A stretch of 34,606 nucleotides of DNA from the NCBI GenBank assembly GCA_003223295.1, contig QHYM01000250.1, forward strand, positions 1-34,606. The letters are read 5' to 3'. The stretch comes from Acidobacteriota bacterium (lineage in GTDB: Bacteria; Acidobacteriota; Terriglobia; Acidiferrales; UBA7541). Shown here piece by piece: positions 16,058 to 23,553 of the stretch (positions are counted from its first letter, which is position 1; the number at the start of each line of letters is the position of its first letter). The notes under the pieces were generated by a model. That model was given only the letters and a program-made list of their open reading frames with translations. It ran no database searches and was not told the DNA's origin. The translations under genes and the position numbers were made by a program.

Positions 16058-18181
16058 GTGGCCACACCGCGTCAGAAACTGAACAACAAAGAACACAAGA
16101 GCAAGCACAAAGTCAGTGAAGCGCAGATTGCAGTCCACTGGAAAGAAGAAGCCTATTGCCGCCCGCCGGCAAAATTCATCGGGCAGGCGAATCTGCACGA
16201 TCCGGATTTTGTGGCGAAGTTCGACGAGAAGAATTTCCCGGAATGCTTCCGTCTGTATGCGGCGCTGCTTGACTGGGACCAGTATTGGCATACGACTTTA
16301 GATACCGAGCGTCCGCCCTTCTGGAAATGGTTTGTGGGCGGAAAACTCAACGCCTGCTACAACTGCGTGGACCGTCATCTCGCCAAGTACAAAAACAAGG
16401 CGGCGATCATTGCTGTACCGGAGCCCGAAGGCGAAGCCGCCACGGTGATCACCTATCAGGAGCTTTATAAACGCGTGAACGAAACGGCCGCGCTGCTCCG
16501 GGACTTTGCCGGGCTGAAGACCGGCGACCGCGTGACCATTCACATGCCCATGATTCCCGAGCTACCCATCACCATGCTCGCGTGCGCGCGCCTCGGCGTG
16601 GTGCATTCCGTGGTGTTTGGCGGGTTCAGCGGCGAGGCCTGCGGTCTGCGTGCCGCCGATTCCGGCAGCCGCGTGCTGATTTACGCCGACGGCTACTGGC
16701 GCAACGGAAAGTGGGTGGATCACAAAGCCAGCGCCGATATCGCGGTGCGGACGGCGCAAAAGGAAGGGCAGAAGATCGACAAAGTTCTGGTTTGGAAGCG
16801 CTACGCAGGCAAGTACAGCTCCGAAACGCCCATGGTCATGGAGCGCGATTATTTTATCGATGATGTTTTGAAGGACTATCGCGGCCAAATCGTGGAGCCC
16901 GTTTCCCAGGATGCAGAAGCTCCGCTCTTCCTGATGTACACCAGCGGCACGACCGGGAAACCGAAAGGCTGCCAGCACCGCACCGGCGGTTACCTGGCGT
17001 ACGTAACGGGCACGGCCAAGTATTACCAGGATATTCATCCGGAAGACGTCTACTGGTGCATGGCCGATATCGGCTGGATCACCGGCCACTCCTACATCGT
17101 TTACGGACCGCTGGCGCTGGCGGCGACCAGCGTTTTGTACGAAGGCGTGCCGCAATTCCCGGACGTCGGCCGGCCCTGGCGCATCGCGGAACGGCTGGAC
17201 GTCAATATTTTCCACACTTCTCCGACCGCCATTCGAATGCTGCGGAAAGCCGGCGCGGATGAGCCGAAAAAATACAATTACCACTTCAAGCATATGACCA
17301 CCGTCGGCGAACCCATCGAGCCGGAAGTCTGGCAGTGGTATCACGAAGTCATCGGCAAGGGCGAAGCGGTGATTGTCGATACCTGGTGGCAAACCGAAAC
17401 CGGCGGTTTCCTCTGCACCACGAAGCCCGCTCTCGATCCGATGAAGCCAGGAAGTGCCGGGCCGCCCGCGCTCGGGATTTATCCAGTGATTTGGGACGAA
17501 GACGGAAACGAAGTGAAGGCCGGTTCGAACGCCGCCGGAAACATCTGCATTCGAAACCCCTGGCCCGGAATCATGCAAACAATCTGGGGCGATCCCCAGC
17601 GCTTCGTCACTCAATATTATTCGAAGTATTGCAAGAACGCGAAAAGCAAGGATTGGCGCGATTGGCCTTATTACGCTGCGGATGGCGCGGTGCTTCCTGC
17701 CGATGGCTACTACCGCATCCTCGGGCGCGTGGACGACGTCATCAACGTCGCTGGCCACCGCCTCGGCACCAAGGAAGTCGAATCAGCCTGTCTCACCATC
17801 CCCGAAGTCGCCGAAGCCGCCGTTGTTCCCGCCGTCGACGAGGTCAAGGGTCGCGTTCCCGTCGTCTATATTTCTCTGAAGCCCGGAGTGTTGCCGAAAA
17901 AGGCCATCCAGGAGAAAGTGACTTCCACGATCGAAACCATGATCGGCAAAATCGCGCGGCCCAAGAATATTCACATGGTTCCGGACATGCCCAAAACACG
18001 CTCCGGCAAAATCATGCGCCGCGTGCTAGCCGCCATTTCGAATCACATGGATACGGGAGACATTACGACGCTGGCAAATCCCGACATCGTCGAGCAAATC
18101 CGCGAGCTGGTACAGGGCCGCGCCGCGGTGAAGCTGCAAGAAGGTCCGGAAGACATCAAGCGTTTTGGGCAGGAATCTTAG
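16058..18181 (+). CDS. acs: acetyl-CoA synthetase (AMP-forming)
   Basis: A 707-residue cytoplasmic enzyme that activates acetate to acetyl-CoA through acetyl-AMP. Adenylate-forming motifs are in order: YTSGTTGKPKG (from residue 294), ADIGWITGHSYIVYGPL, VDTWWQTETGG (from 440), GRVDDVINVAGHR and PKTRSGKIMRR, whose Lys651 is the conserved catalytic lysine and, in relatives, the site of regulatory acetylation. The tryptophan in WWQTETGG is the usual acetate-pocket residue. The start is GTG with AAGGGAG upstream. The N-terminus (about 30 residues, rich in Lys) is slightly longer than in E. coli Acs. It stands alone, with long spacers on both sides. Confidence 0.97.
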   Translation: MATPRQKLNNKEHKSKHKVSEAQIAVHWKEEAYCRPPAKFIGQANLHDPDFVAKFDEKNFPECFRLYAALLDWDQYWHTTLDTERPPFWKWFVGGKLNACYNCVDRHLAKYKNKAAIIAVPEPEGEAATVITYQELYKRVNETAALLRDFAGLKTGDRVTIHMPMIPELPITMLACARLGVVHSVVFGGFSGEACGLRAADSGSRVLIYADGYWRNGKWVDHKASADIAVRTAQKEGQKIDKVLVWKRYAGKYSSETPMVMERDYFIDDVLKDYRGQIVEPVSQDAEAPLFLMYTSGTTGKPKGCQHRTGGYLAYVTGTAKYYQDIHPEDVYWCMADIGWITGHSYIVYGPLALAATSVLYEGVPQFPDVGRPWRIAERLDVNIFHTSPTAIRMLRKAGADEPKKYNYHFKHMTTVGEPIEPEVWQWYHEVIGKGEAVIVDTWWQTETGGFLCTTKPALDPMKPGSAGPPALGIYPVIWDEDGNEVKAGSNAAGNICIRNPWPGIMQTIWGDPQRFVTQYYSKYCKNAKSKDWRDWPYYAADGAVLPADGYYRILGRVDDVINVAGHRLGTKEVESACLTIPEVAEAAVVPAVDEVKGRVPVVYISLKPGVLPKKAIQEKVTSTIETMIGKIARPKNIHMVPDMPKTRSGKIMRRVLAAISNHMDTGDITTLANPDIVEQIRELVQGRAAVKLQEGPEDIKRFGQES

Positions 18182-18331
18182 AAGATAAAGTTGCCGAACA
18201 GGCGCTCTGCACCGTGGCGTCCATCATATGCAAGTCATTTATTTACAACTACTTAGAAGCAAGCCGCTGATGCTGTCGGATACCCCTTTCCTCGGTAATG
18301 GCATGTTCTTCGCGGCCTATCTTTTTGAATT

Positions 18332-18350
18332 GTCCTAGTACCTCAGTACT
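18332..18350. promoter_or_regulatory. candidate operator GTACTAGGAC (minus) within AGTAC/GTACT inverted repeat
   Basis: GTCCTAGTAC at 18332-18341 is the reverse complement of GTACTAGGAC found at 20164-20173 upstream of the beta-barrel gene. Here it also forms an inverted repeat AGTAC-CTCA-GTACT (18337-18350). It lies about 90 bases before the PilZ gene start. A shared binding site is inferred from two instances only. Confidence 0.3.
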
Positions 18351-18439
18351 TCTCAGCATTGAATCGATTTTGTATCGGGAGTTCTATTGTTCGCTAGGCC
18401 ATACCCAGATACACTTTGGCTTCACTCAGGAGGACTGTC

Positions 18440-18772
18440 TTGACGGGTTCCGAACGCCGCACCACTCAACGTTTTACCATGCGGCTGCCGCTCACGGTTC
18501 GCTGGACGACAGGCGCGGCTGTGGGCGAAACCAGCACTGAATCGCGCGACGTCAGCTCTCGCGGCGTCTACTTCTACCTTTCCAAGGACGTCAAAGAAGG
18601 CTCGCCGGTCGAGATTCTGCTGACGCTGCCCAACGAAATTACCATGGCTGGTCCCGTGCGCGTCCGCTGCCTTGGCCGCGTCCAGCGCACCGAGCCACGC
18701 GACGAAGGCGCCGTCGGCGTAGTTGCCGCGATCGAGCGGTACGAGTTTCTCCGCGGCGACGAAAACAAATAG
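18440..18772 (+). CDS. PilZ domain protein (c-di-GMP receptor)
   Basis: A 110-residue single-domain PilZ protein. Both c-di-GMP-binding motifs are present: R7-x3-R11 (RRTTQR) and DVSSRG (D/N-x-S-x-x-G) about 30 residues later. The rest follows the PilZ barrel: VYFYLSKDVKEGSPVEILLTLP, then VRCLGRVQR, and GVVAAIERYEFL at the end. The start is set at the TTG at 18440 because a perfect AGGAGG (18428-18433) stands six bases before it; an earlier TTG at 18416 has no such site. Such proteins bind c-di-GMP and act on motility, export or transcription. It is transcribed alone, after a 258-base spacer from acs. Confidence 0.87.
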   Translation: MTGSERRTTQRFTMRLPLTVRWTTGAAVGETSTESRDVSSRGVYFYLSKDVKEGSPVEILLTLPNEITMAGPVRVRCLGRVQRTEPRDEGAVGVVAAIERYEFLRGDENK

Positions 18773-18928
18773 ATTTTTGCTGCGCGCGAGTCCGCAACTC
18801 CCCCGGCTCGCCGCGCGTAACCAGTTAGGTCTAAAACCCGCAGGATTCCGACCCTGAATTTTGCGCCACCCTGCGGCAAACAGATTTCCCGGGTTTCTTG
18901 CTCGCACACTGCGGAGGCGGGCAGGATC

Positions 18929-18967
18929 AGCCGGGGTGCCTTGGCCCCTCAGCGAAGCGCCCCGGCT
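18929..18967. repeat. intergenic stem-loop
   Basis: AGCCGGGG (18929-18936) pairs exactly with CCCCGGCT (18960-18967) over a 23-base loop. It lies between the PilZ gene and the gene fragments on the minus strand. No T-run follows on the plus strand, so it is not a clear intrinsic terminator. The remainder of 18773-18985 shows nothing else. Confidence 0.4.
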
Positions 18968-18985
18968 CAGTTTTTTAATCGCGCT

Positions 18986-19123
18986 TCAAGTCCGAACCAA
19001 TCTGACCAGCAGCCCAGTAATCGCATCATGCCAGGCGTGAACCATAATGCCTGGTCGCAAACTCTTCCGCATCTCGGCCAGAATTCCAAACAGCACACCA
19101 TAAACCCCAATGACGATCGCGTG
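18986..19123 (-). pseudogene. CPBP-family intramembrane protease, C-terminal fragment
   Basis: Forty-five residues readable on the minus strand begin HAIVIGVYGVLFGILAEM, continue RKSLRPGIMVHAWHDAITG and end LLVRLVRT before a stop. This looks like the last conserved block of CPBP (CAAX protease/bacteriocin-processing) membrane proteases, where the HxWxD-like motif supplies the third active-site element. The other motifs (EExxxR and FxxxH) are absent. It begins abruptly where a DinB-like gene start ends, in another frame. It is a gene fragment left by a deletion. Confidence 0.5.
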
Positions 19124-19125
19124 TT

Positions 19126-19242
19126 TGCCAGCCCGCCCCCCGAGAGGGCGCGGAGCAGGTTGACCAGGATGGTGTTGTTGCGGTCCCAGGAGTCCAGCAG
19201 AGCTTCCAGCAGGCCTTGGTCTTGTGCGTCGGACATATCCAC
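19126..19242 (-). pseudogene. DinB-like protein, N-terminal fragment
   Basis: The first 39 residues contain MSDAQDQGLLEALLDSWD and NNTILVNLLRAL, which resembles the first helix of DinB/YfiT-superfamily four-helix metalloproteins. The similarity ends at about GGGLA (19126) and the sequence passes directly into the CPBP fragment in another frame. No metal-binding histidines remain. I judge it a truncated gene; the family call rests on one helix and is moderate. Confidence 0.45.
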
Positions 19243-19281
19243 ACCCCGTTTGTTGTTGGGAAAAATCGTCAGGAATTAACT

Positions 19282-19567
19282 TCAATCTTTTGGCGGCCAT
19301 TTCTGGGCGCCGTGGATAACATTTGCAATTTCCACACCATCTTCTCGGACCCGGTAAAACCACCACGAAAGGAAGCGGCGGCAAGGGAAGTTCACGAGTC
19401 CCTTCCACACGGCCCGTCCTGCCTTTGTTTGGGAAAGACTTCAACGAACCGGCACTTTCGTAGATGGTCTTAGCAATGCGTTGAGCGGCAACCGGATTTT
19501 CTTGCTGGATGTACTCGATAACTCGGAAAAGATCTTCAGCGGCGACGGGTGCCCAGCGGAGCTGCAT
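19282..19567 (-). pseudogene. parE: ParE/RelE-type toxin, one-base frameshift
   Basis: The frame starts MQLRWAPVAAEDLFRVIEYI, typical of ParE toxins (W-x-x-x-A-x-x-D-L-x-x-I), and goes on to GRVEGTRELPLPPLPFVVV. It then shifts: with one base removed from the A-run at 19356-19359 (T-run on the coding strand) it continues YRVREDGVEIANVIHGAQKWP and ends PKD at 19282. That is exactly the expected ParE C-terminus, giving 94 residues. ParE toxins inhibit DNA gyrase. The start ATG directly follows the antitoxin stop (TAAATG). As written, the toxin is inactive; an indel error in a homopolymer would equally explain it. Confidence 0.75.
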
Positions 19568-19791
19568 TTACTTGCGAAACATTTGATCGATATGGGCGGC
19601 GACTTCTTCGTGAGTCAGGAATTCCCCTCGGCCGAGCTGCTCCAGGCCTCTTGTCACCTGCTGGCGGAACCAAGCGTCATGGTCTACGTAGTGTTCCACG
19701 AGCTGCTTCACGTTTCCTCCGCGTCGCTCTTGTTCTCGGCAGCGGCCCGGTCGACTTTCGCTTGCAGCTCTGGAGAAAGATGCACTTCCAT
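19568..19791 (-). pseudogene. parD: ParD-type antitoxin, one-base frameshift
   Basis: Starting at ATG 19791 the frame reads MEVHLSPELQAKVDRAAAE, then NKSDAEE, and stops at once. If one base is restored at about 19711-19716 it continues with a Tyr codon, then VKQLVEHYVDHDAWFRQQV and TRGLEQLGRGEFLTHEEV, ending in MFRK at 19568, 74 residues in all. This is the pattern of the ribbon-helix-helix antitoxins that precede ParE toxins. The N-terminal strand would bind the operator and the C-terminal helices the toxin. Gene order, size and the direct junction with the toxin gene are all normal for a parDE operon. Confidence 0.7.
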
Positions 19792-20211
19792 AATTTCTTA
19801 GGCTAGGTTTACAGAGCGCCACTCTCAAGGGACAGCCCTTCATCCGGCCCCTAAGCTGTCATCTCAACGGCAGCGGCTCGCTGTTTTTCTCGCCACTTCC
19901 TCATAACCGGTGCGCCACGCAATTCAAGAAACCTGCCCCACCCGCCCAGGGCATGCGTTTGGTCTGCGGCGGACGAAGTTTCCGATAACCGGATGGCCTC
20001 AATTGGTGGAGACGTGGCTGGCGACAATTGGCATGATTCCGAAGTGATTCGTATTTGAATTTCCCAGCGATGGAACGCCACCGCTGACCTAACGGACAGG
20101 GTTATCGTCAGGCGACACGGCAGGGAGCGAGGCTTGTCAGAGCACCCGCCCACTAGCAGTATCGTACTAGGACCATATCCAACGGGGATAGTTCTATCAA
20201 GGAGGGTAAGA
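19792..20211. other. gene-free region before the beta-barrel gene
   Basis: About 420 bases between the antitoxin start (minus) and the beta-barrel start (plus). It should carry both promoters. Near its right end are CTAG-CAGTATCGTA-CTAG (20153-20170), the GTACTAGGAC site at 20164-20173, and the AAGGAGGG ribosome-binding site at 20199-20206. A frame on the minus strand (19851-20303) has no recognisable protein and I do not accept it. Confidence 0.45.
20164..20173 (+). promoter_or_regulatory. candidate operator GTACTAGGAC
   Basis: The ten bases GTACTAGGAC, followed by CAT, recur in inverse orientation upstream of the PilZ gene (18332-18341), where AAT follows. In both places an AGTA stands just before. 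The site is 38 bases before the beta-barrel ATG, where an operator or a promoter element would fit. Function is inferred. Confidence 0.3.
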
Positions 20212-20754
20212 ATGCGTAAATTGCTCATTCTGTTTGGGTTCATCTTATTGGCGGCGACTTCCGCCAAGGCCCAGGAAAACCGAGGATTCGAGATTACTGG
20301 CAATTATCAGTATGTTCGCTTCAACCCAGGCAATGGCGCTTCCGGCATAAACTGCCAAGGCGGCTCCGGCTCGGGTGCGGCGTATCTCAAGGCCTCGTTT
20401 GGTATCGTTGGCGAGTTCGGCGCGTGTAAGTTCACCGGCCTGCCTTCCGGCGCGAACGCTCACGCGATGAGCTTCCTTTTCGGTCCCAGGGTGTACTTCC
20501 ATGCTCATGGACGTGTCAATCCGTTCGTCCAGGGGCTCTTCGGCAGCGACCGCTTCTCTGCCGGTTTCACCGGTGTCGGCTCGGGGTCGACCAATGCCTT
20601 TGCCATGGCTTTGGGCGGCGGAGCAGACATAACCCTGACACGCCACGTCTCCTTGCGTGCCCTGCAGTTCGACTACCTTTACACGCATTTCGGTGGCGCT
20701 TCACAGAATAACTTCAGGTTGCAGAGCGGTATCGTGTGGCGCATCGGCAGGTAG
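20212..20754 (+). CDS. outer-membrane beta-barrel protein
   Basis: A 180-residue protein with a signal peptide (MRKLLILFGFILLAATSAKAQ, cut after AKA). The mature part has short alternating strands of the eight-stranded OmpA/Omp_b-brl type: FEITGNYQYVRFN, SFGIVGEFGACKF, SFLFGPRVYFHAHGRVNPFVQGLFG, AFAMALGGGADITLTRHVSLR and FDYLYTHF. It ends in an amphipathic strand (NFRLQSGIVWRIGR). The ATG at 20212 follows AAGGAGGG at good spacing. It is a single gene closed by the terminator at 20791-20823. A structural or adhesive role is possible; no specific function can be assigned. Confidence 0.85.
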   Translation: MRKLLILFGFILLAATSAKAQENRGFEITGNYQYVRFNPGNGASGINCQGGSGSGAAYLKASFGIVGEFGACKFTGLPSGANAHAMSFLFGPRVYFHAHGRVNPFVQGLFGSDRFSAGFTGVGSGSTNAFAMALGGGADITLTRHVSLRALQFDYLYTHFGGASQNNFRLQSGIVWRIGR

Positions 20755-20790
20755 TTCGCGTCCGAAGCACCTTAGTTGAGAATCAAGCGA

Positions 20791-20823
20791 TAACGGCGGG
20801 CTTTTTGCCCGCCGTTATTTTTT
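20791..20823 (+). terminator. intrinsic terminator after the beta-barrel gene
   Basis: AACGGCGGGC (20792-20801), loop TTTTT, GCCCGCCGTT (20807-20816), then ATTTTTT. The ten-pair GC-rich stem with a T-run is a textbook Rho-independent terminator for the plus strand. It lies between the convergent beta-barrel and STAS genes; on the minus strand no T-run follows. Confidence 0.9.
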
Positions 20824-20852
20824 CGCCCGAATTTCCATTTTCGGCGACGGCC

Positions 20853-21194
20853 TCAGAAACTCGCAACGGCCGCAGTTTCACTCGGACAGGTTTCGAATAT
20901 TGGCAGCAGCCGGGCCATTTCCAACGCTTGCTTCAAGTTCGGGCGGAGATGACATAGCTTGAGGCCTCCGCCTTTGGCTTTGGTCTTCCGATGCATTTCG
21001 ATGAGTGCGCCGAGGCCCGCGCTGTCCACGTAATTGACTTGCTCCAGATTCAGGACAATCCGCGTGGCACCGGATGCGAGCAGATTGTCGATCATTGTAA
21101 GCAACCCAATGCTCTCTTCTCCGAGCACGAGACGCCCTTTGAGCGCCAGAAGATAGATTCCATTCGTCTCACGCTGCGTTATTTCCAAAGGCAT
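20853..21194 (-). CDS. STAS-domain anti-sigma factor antagonist (SpoIIAA/RsbV-like)
   Basis: A 113-residue single STAS domain. The order is LEITQRETNGIYLLALKGRL, TRIVLNLEQVNYVDSAGLGAL and then MHRKTKAKGGGLKL. The DSAGL motif contains the serine that partner kinases phosphorylate in SpoIIAA and RsbV. In the unphosphorylated state such proteins bind an anti-sigma kinase and free its sigma factor. The ATG at 21194 is chosen because GGGGGAGG stands six bases before it; the longer frame adds only nine residues. The partner kinase is not in the window. An Mla-type lipid role for STAS proteins is excluded by the lack of ABC neighbours. Confidence 0.87.
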   Translation of the reverse strand: MPLEITQRETNGIYLLALKGRLVLGEESIGLLTMIDNLLASGATRIVLNLEQVNYVDSAGLGALIEMHRKTKAKGGGLKLCHLRPNLKQALEMARLLPIFETCPSETAAVASF

Positions 21195-21761
21195 CGTTGG
21201 CCTCCCCCAAAAGCTATTCAAGGACCGTTACGCGGATTCGCGAATGCATCCATAATAGCCTGCGGATTCCCCCTAGCGAAAGAAGCAGTCGAGGCTGAAA
21301 AACAGAAGTCCGGTTACCCCGAGTAGTCTTGCGAGGGGCTACTTCCTCTCCTTCGTTGCCCCGCCCCATCCCCGCCCCGCGCGGCCTCCTGGCCTTCGCT
21401 TAAGAGTCAAAGACCGCACCCTTTGAAACACCAACCCCCAAAGGGTGCGCCACCCACCCGAGCCTGTCGTGGGGCCGGAGGTCGCTACAACGTCGGACGC
21501 AGAAAGCAACGCGCTGTTCCTTTTCTAATTCCTATTTTCTGGTTTGAATTTCAGGGTGGACTTCTGAGGAGTTACAAGGCGCTTGTCCAGTAACCGCGGT
21601 AGGGAACCCTCTAGAATGTCGAGCACGTGGATACCGCATTTCTTAGGCCTGGAGGTAGGACGTAGGAATCGAACGGCATTTATGCTGCGCTGTGAATATT
21701 ACGCTTGGGGCAGTGTCCCGATGATACGCTCTTTAGCAGAATTTCATTTGCTGAGGATGAT
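21195..21761. other. gene-free region with a hairpin
   Basis: About 570 bases with no supported gene. A perfect ten-pair stem is formed by GCACCCTTTG (21416-21425) and CAAAGGGTGC (21439-21448), followed by GCCACCCACCCG. This GGGTGGCGCACCCTTT form looks like another small dispersed repeat. A 74-residue frame at 21583-21807 has no family features and overlaps the PilZ-like gene on the other strand; I reject it. Confidence 0.45.
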
Positions 21762-22088
21762 TTATGTGCCGTCATATCTCCGTATGATGGACCAGGTGAC
21801 GGGGTGATCCTCGAAGTTCACTCCGATACTGTAGCGGTCGTCCGGCAGTCTCTGACAGTAAACCACCTTCCCGCAGGCCGGATATCCGTTCAGCGGGGTA
21901 ACCCGTAACGCGTCGCCAGGTTGCCAAGCGTGTCTAGAGAATATGCGAGCGCCGCGTGGACTGATGTTATCCGTGTAGGTCTTCTCTTCTCCATCGCCCC
22001 CCGCAGGCGCACAGTGCGAGAGGCGCACAACTACAATGATCAGCAGCCGCCTTTCCATCCTGCCAGTGAGCCAGTGGTCCAAAGGCAT
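21762..22088 (-). CDS. PilZ-like domain protein
   Basis: A protein of about 108 residues that resembles a PilZ barrel: RRLLIIVVVRLSH, then KTYTDNISPRGARIFSRHAW with an NxSxxG motif (NISPRG), QPGDALRVTPL, ACGKVVYCQRLPDDRYSIGV and NFEDHPVTW. The first c-di-GMP motif (RxxxR) is not clearly present, so it may be degenerate or non-binding. The start is uncertain: ATG 22088 is used here, with ATG 22058 and TTG 22112 as alternatives. Its neighbours are poorly structured spacers on both sides. It is the second PilZ-type gene within 4 kb. Confidence 0.65.
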   Translation of the reverse strand: MPLDHWLTGRMERRLLIIVVVRLSHCAPAGGDGEEKTYTDNISPRGARIFSRHAWQPGDALRVTPLNGYPACGKVVYCQRLPDDRYSIGVNFEDHPVTWSIIRRYDGT

Positions 22089-22525
22089 TTCGCTCAGACC
22101 TCGATTGGGCAAACCTGAGGCGTTGTGGCGCTCCGACTTGGCTAGGAAACGTACAACCTGATCTTCGGCGGGAGGGATTTGAGCTGGTGTAGCGGTAGTT
22201 CCTCTGTCTGCTTTCCGACGATCGGCCCCTTAGTCCGTCTCCTGAAACGTCGTGAGCTACTCCACGTATCCGTTTTGGATATCATTCGCCTGGGCCCAGA
22301 GCAATCGAGTCAAGACCTTAAAGCTTTATCCGCTGACTGCCTTAGTACTTAGTTTCATGGTTGTCCTGATTACGGCTTCCGTCTGAAGAAGCCCTCGGGT
22401 CATTTCCGGCTGACCTATATTTATCCCCACGGGTCCTCTCCTTCTTCCATGGGTAGTATTGAATTGGCCCATTTTGATGCGAAGGTGGAAGACAACCACA
22501 AGAAGTAATGAATAGGGGACGGTGG
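22089..22525. other. gene-free region
   Basis: About 440 bases between the divergent PilZ-like gene and the unknown gene at 22526. Frames here are short and on the minus strand only, with no recognisable content. A TAGTACTTAG stretch at about 22343 is a weak relative of the GTACTAGGAC sites. AGGGGA at 22514-22519 serves as ribosome-binding site for the next gene. Confidence 0.4.
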
Positions 22526-23131
22526 ATGATGAGTTTTGATGTTGTGGAATGGACTGATTTTGCTTCCGACGATTGGCAAAAGGCGATGCAGAAGCACTTG
22601 GGCGCGGGTTCCAAACGTTGCCTGGAGACACTAGCGTCATGGCAGAAAGCAGCGAATGCGGCGGCCGTCGATGCGAGCTACCAACCGCCCACGGAAACAG
22701 TTCACATAGCTAAGGCAGCGTTCGCAACGTCAGCGTTGACAGCCACACCGCCGGAAACAGGCGGTTTGATCGAGCTGCTCTTCGACAGCTTTTCCCACGC
22801 GGCCCTGGCTGGCATACGCTCGGCTGCCATGAGCATCCGACAGATGCTCTATCGGGCTGAGCCCGATCAGATCGATATCCAGCTAGAAGCGCAGCCGGAG
22901 CGCAATCGCCTCCTCGTCACTGGACAATTGTTGGACGTTAGCCATCCGGAGGTCGTTGGTCGCGAAGTGCAAGTCACGCTCTCGGATGGCCGGGAAAGCG
23001 TCGTCAACACGATGACAAATCAGTTTGGCGAGTTTCGCGGCGAGGTTGAAAACTCCGGAGATTTGGAGCTTTCCTTCCTTGGCCTCAGTGGAAAACCCAT
23101 CGTCATTCTGCTCCGACGGGCGCTGGGTTGA
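22526..23131 (+). CDS. protein of unknown function with carboxypeptidase-regulatory-like C-terminal domain
   Basis: A protein of about 201 residues. The N-terminal half is helical and Ala-rich with no signal peptide. The C-terminal part (about residues 125-200) reads IDIQLEAQPERNRLLVTGQLLD, broken here as IDIQLEAQPERN-RLLVTGQLLD, then VVGREVQVTLSDGR, NTMTNQFGEFRGEV and GDLELSFLGLSGKPIVILL. That is the pattern of a Greek-key CarboxypepD_reg-like beta-sandwich, with the TNxFGEF turn as its best mark. The start is set at ATG 22526 after AGGGGA; ATGs at 22508 and 22529 are alternatives. It lies before a terminator and the pentapeptide-repeat gene. I cannot name its function. Confidence 0.65.
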   Translation: MMSFDVVEWTDFASDDWQKAMQKHLGAGSKRCLETLASWQKAANAAAVDASYQPPTETVHIAKAAFATSALTATPPETGGLIELLFDSFSHAALAGIRSAAMSIRQMLYRAEPDQIDIQLEAQPERNRLLVTGQLLDVSHPEVVGREVQVTLSDGRESVVNTMTNQFGEFRGEVENSGDLELSFLGLSGKPIVILLRRALG

Positions 23132-23274
23132 TTGTCTGGAGCGATATGTCTCGCTGGCGCGTGGCCGCGGCTTCCGCCACTATTACCGCAAAGAGGACTG
23201 TAATGACCAGATAAGCTGTGCTCACGGGAAGCCCTTCAACGCGGAAAATCATACGGCAGAAAGGTCCACGAAAC

Positions 23275-23310
23275 AGGCCCTCACAGCGCTAGCGGCGAAG
23301 GGCCTTTTTC
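23275..23310 (+). terminator. intrinsic terminator
   Basis: AGGCCCT (23275-23281) pairs with AGGGCCT (23299-23305) and TTTT follows. It stands about 145 bases after the unknown gene and before the pentapeptide-repeat gene, in the 420-base gap 23132-23553 that otherwise shows no gene. Confidence 0.65.
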
Positions 23311-23553
23311 TTACGTGCTCATCTCTTTACCTCGTCTTTTCATCTTCCCGCGAGCCCCGTTACCCGTGGCGCAACCTGTACCTTGGGTCAGGCGATTTCC
23401 ACATCCCAAGTGAGAGAGGATGTACCCAGCCCAGCGGCCGTCACTCGAACGCAAAAGTGGGGGACTGGCGTTGCGCGGATTCAAATGCCGATTCCGCGGC
23501 CTGGCGCGCGTATGGGCGAGAGAGAAAGAAATCAGTCGGGGGAAAGAGTTCGC

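Noticed and set aside
16562-17758. 398-residue open frame on the minus strand opposite acs
   Set aside because: Shadow of acs; every conserved acs motif is on the plus strand and this frame has none of its own.
19851-20303. 150-residue frame on the minus strand
   Set aside because: It runs into the start of the beta-barrel gene on the other strand and has no recognisable protein features or ribosome-binding site.
21583-21807. 74-residue frame on the plus strand
   Set aside because: No family features, and its 3' part overlaps a better supported PilZ-like gene on the other strand.
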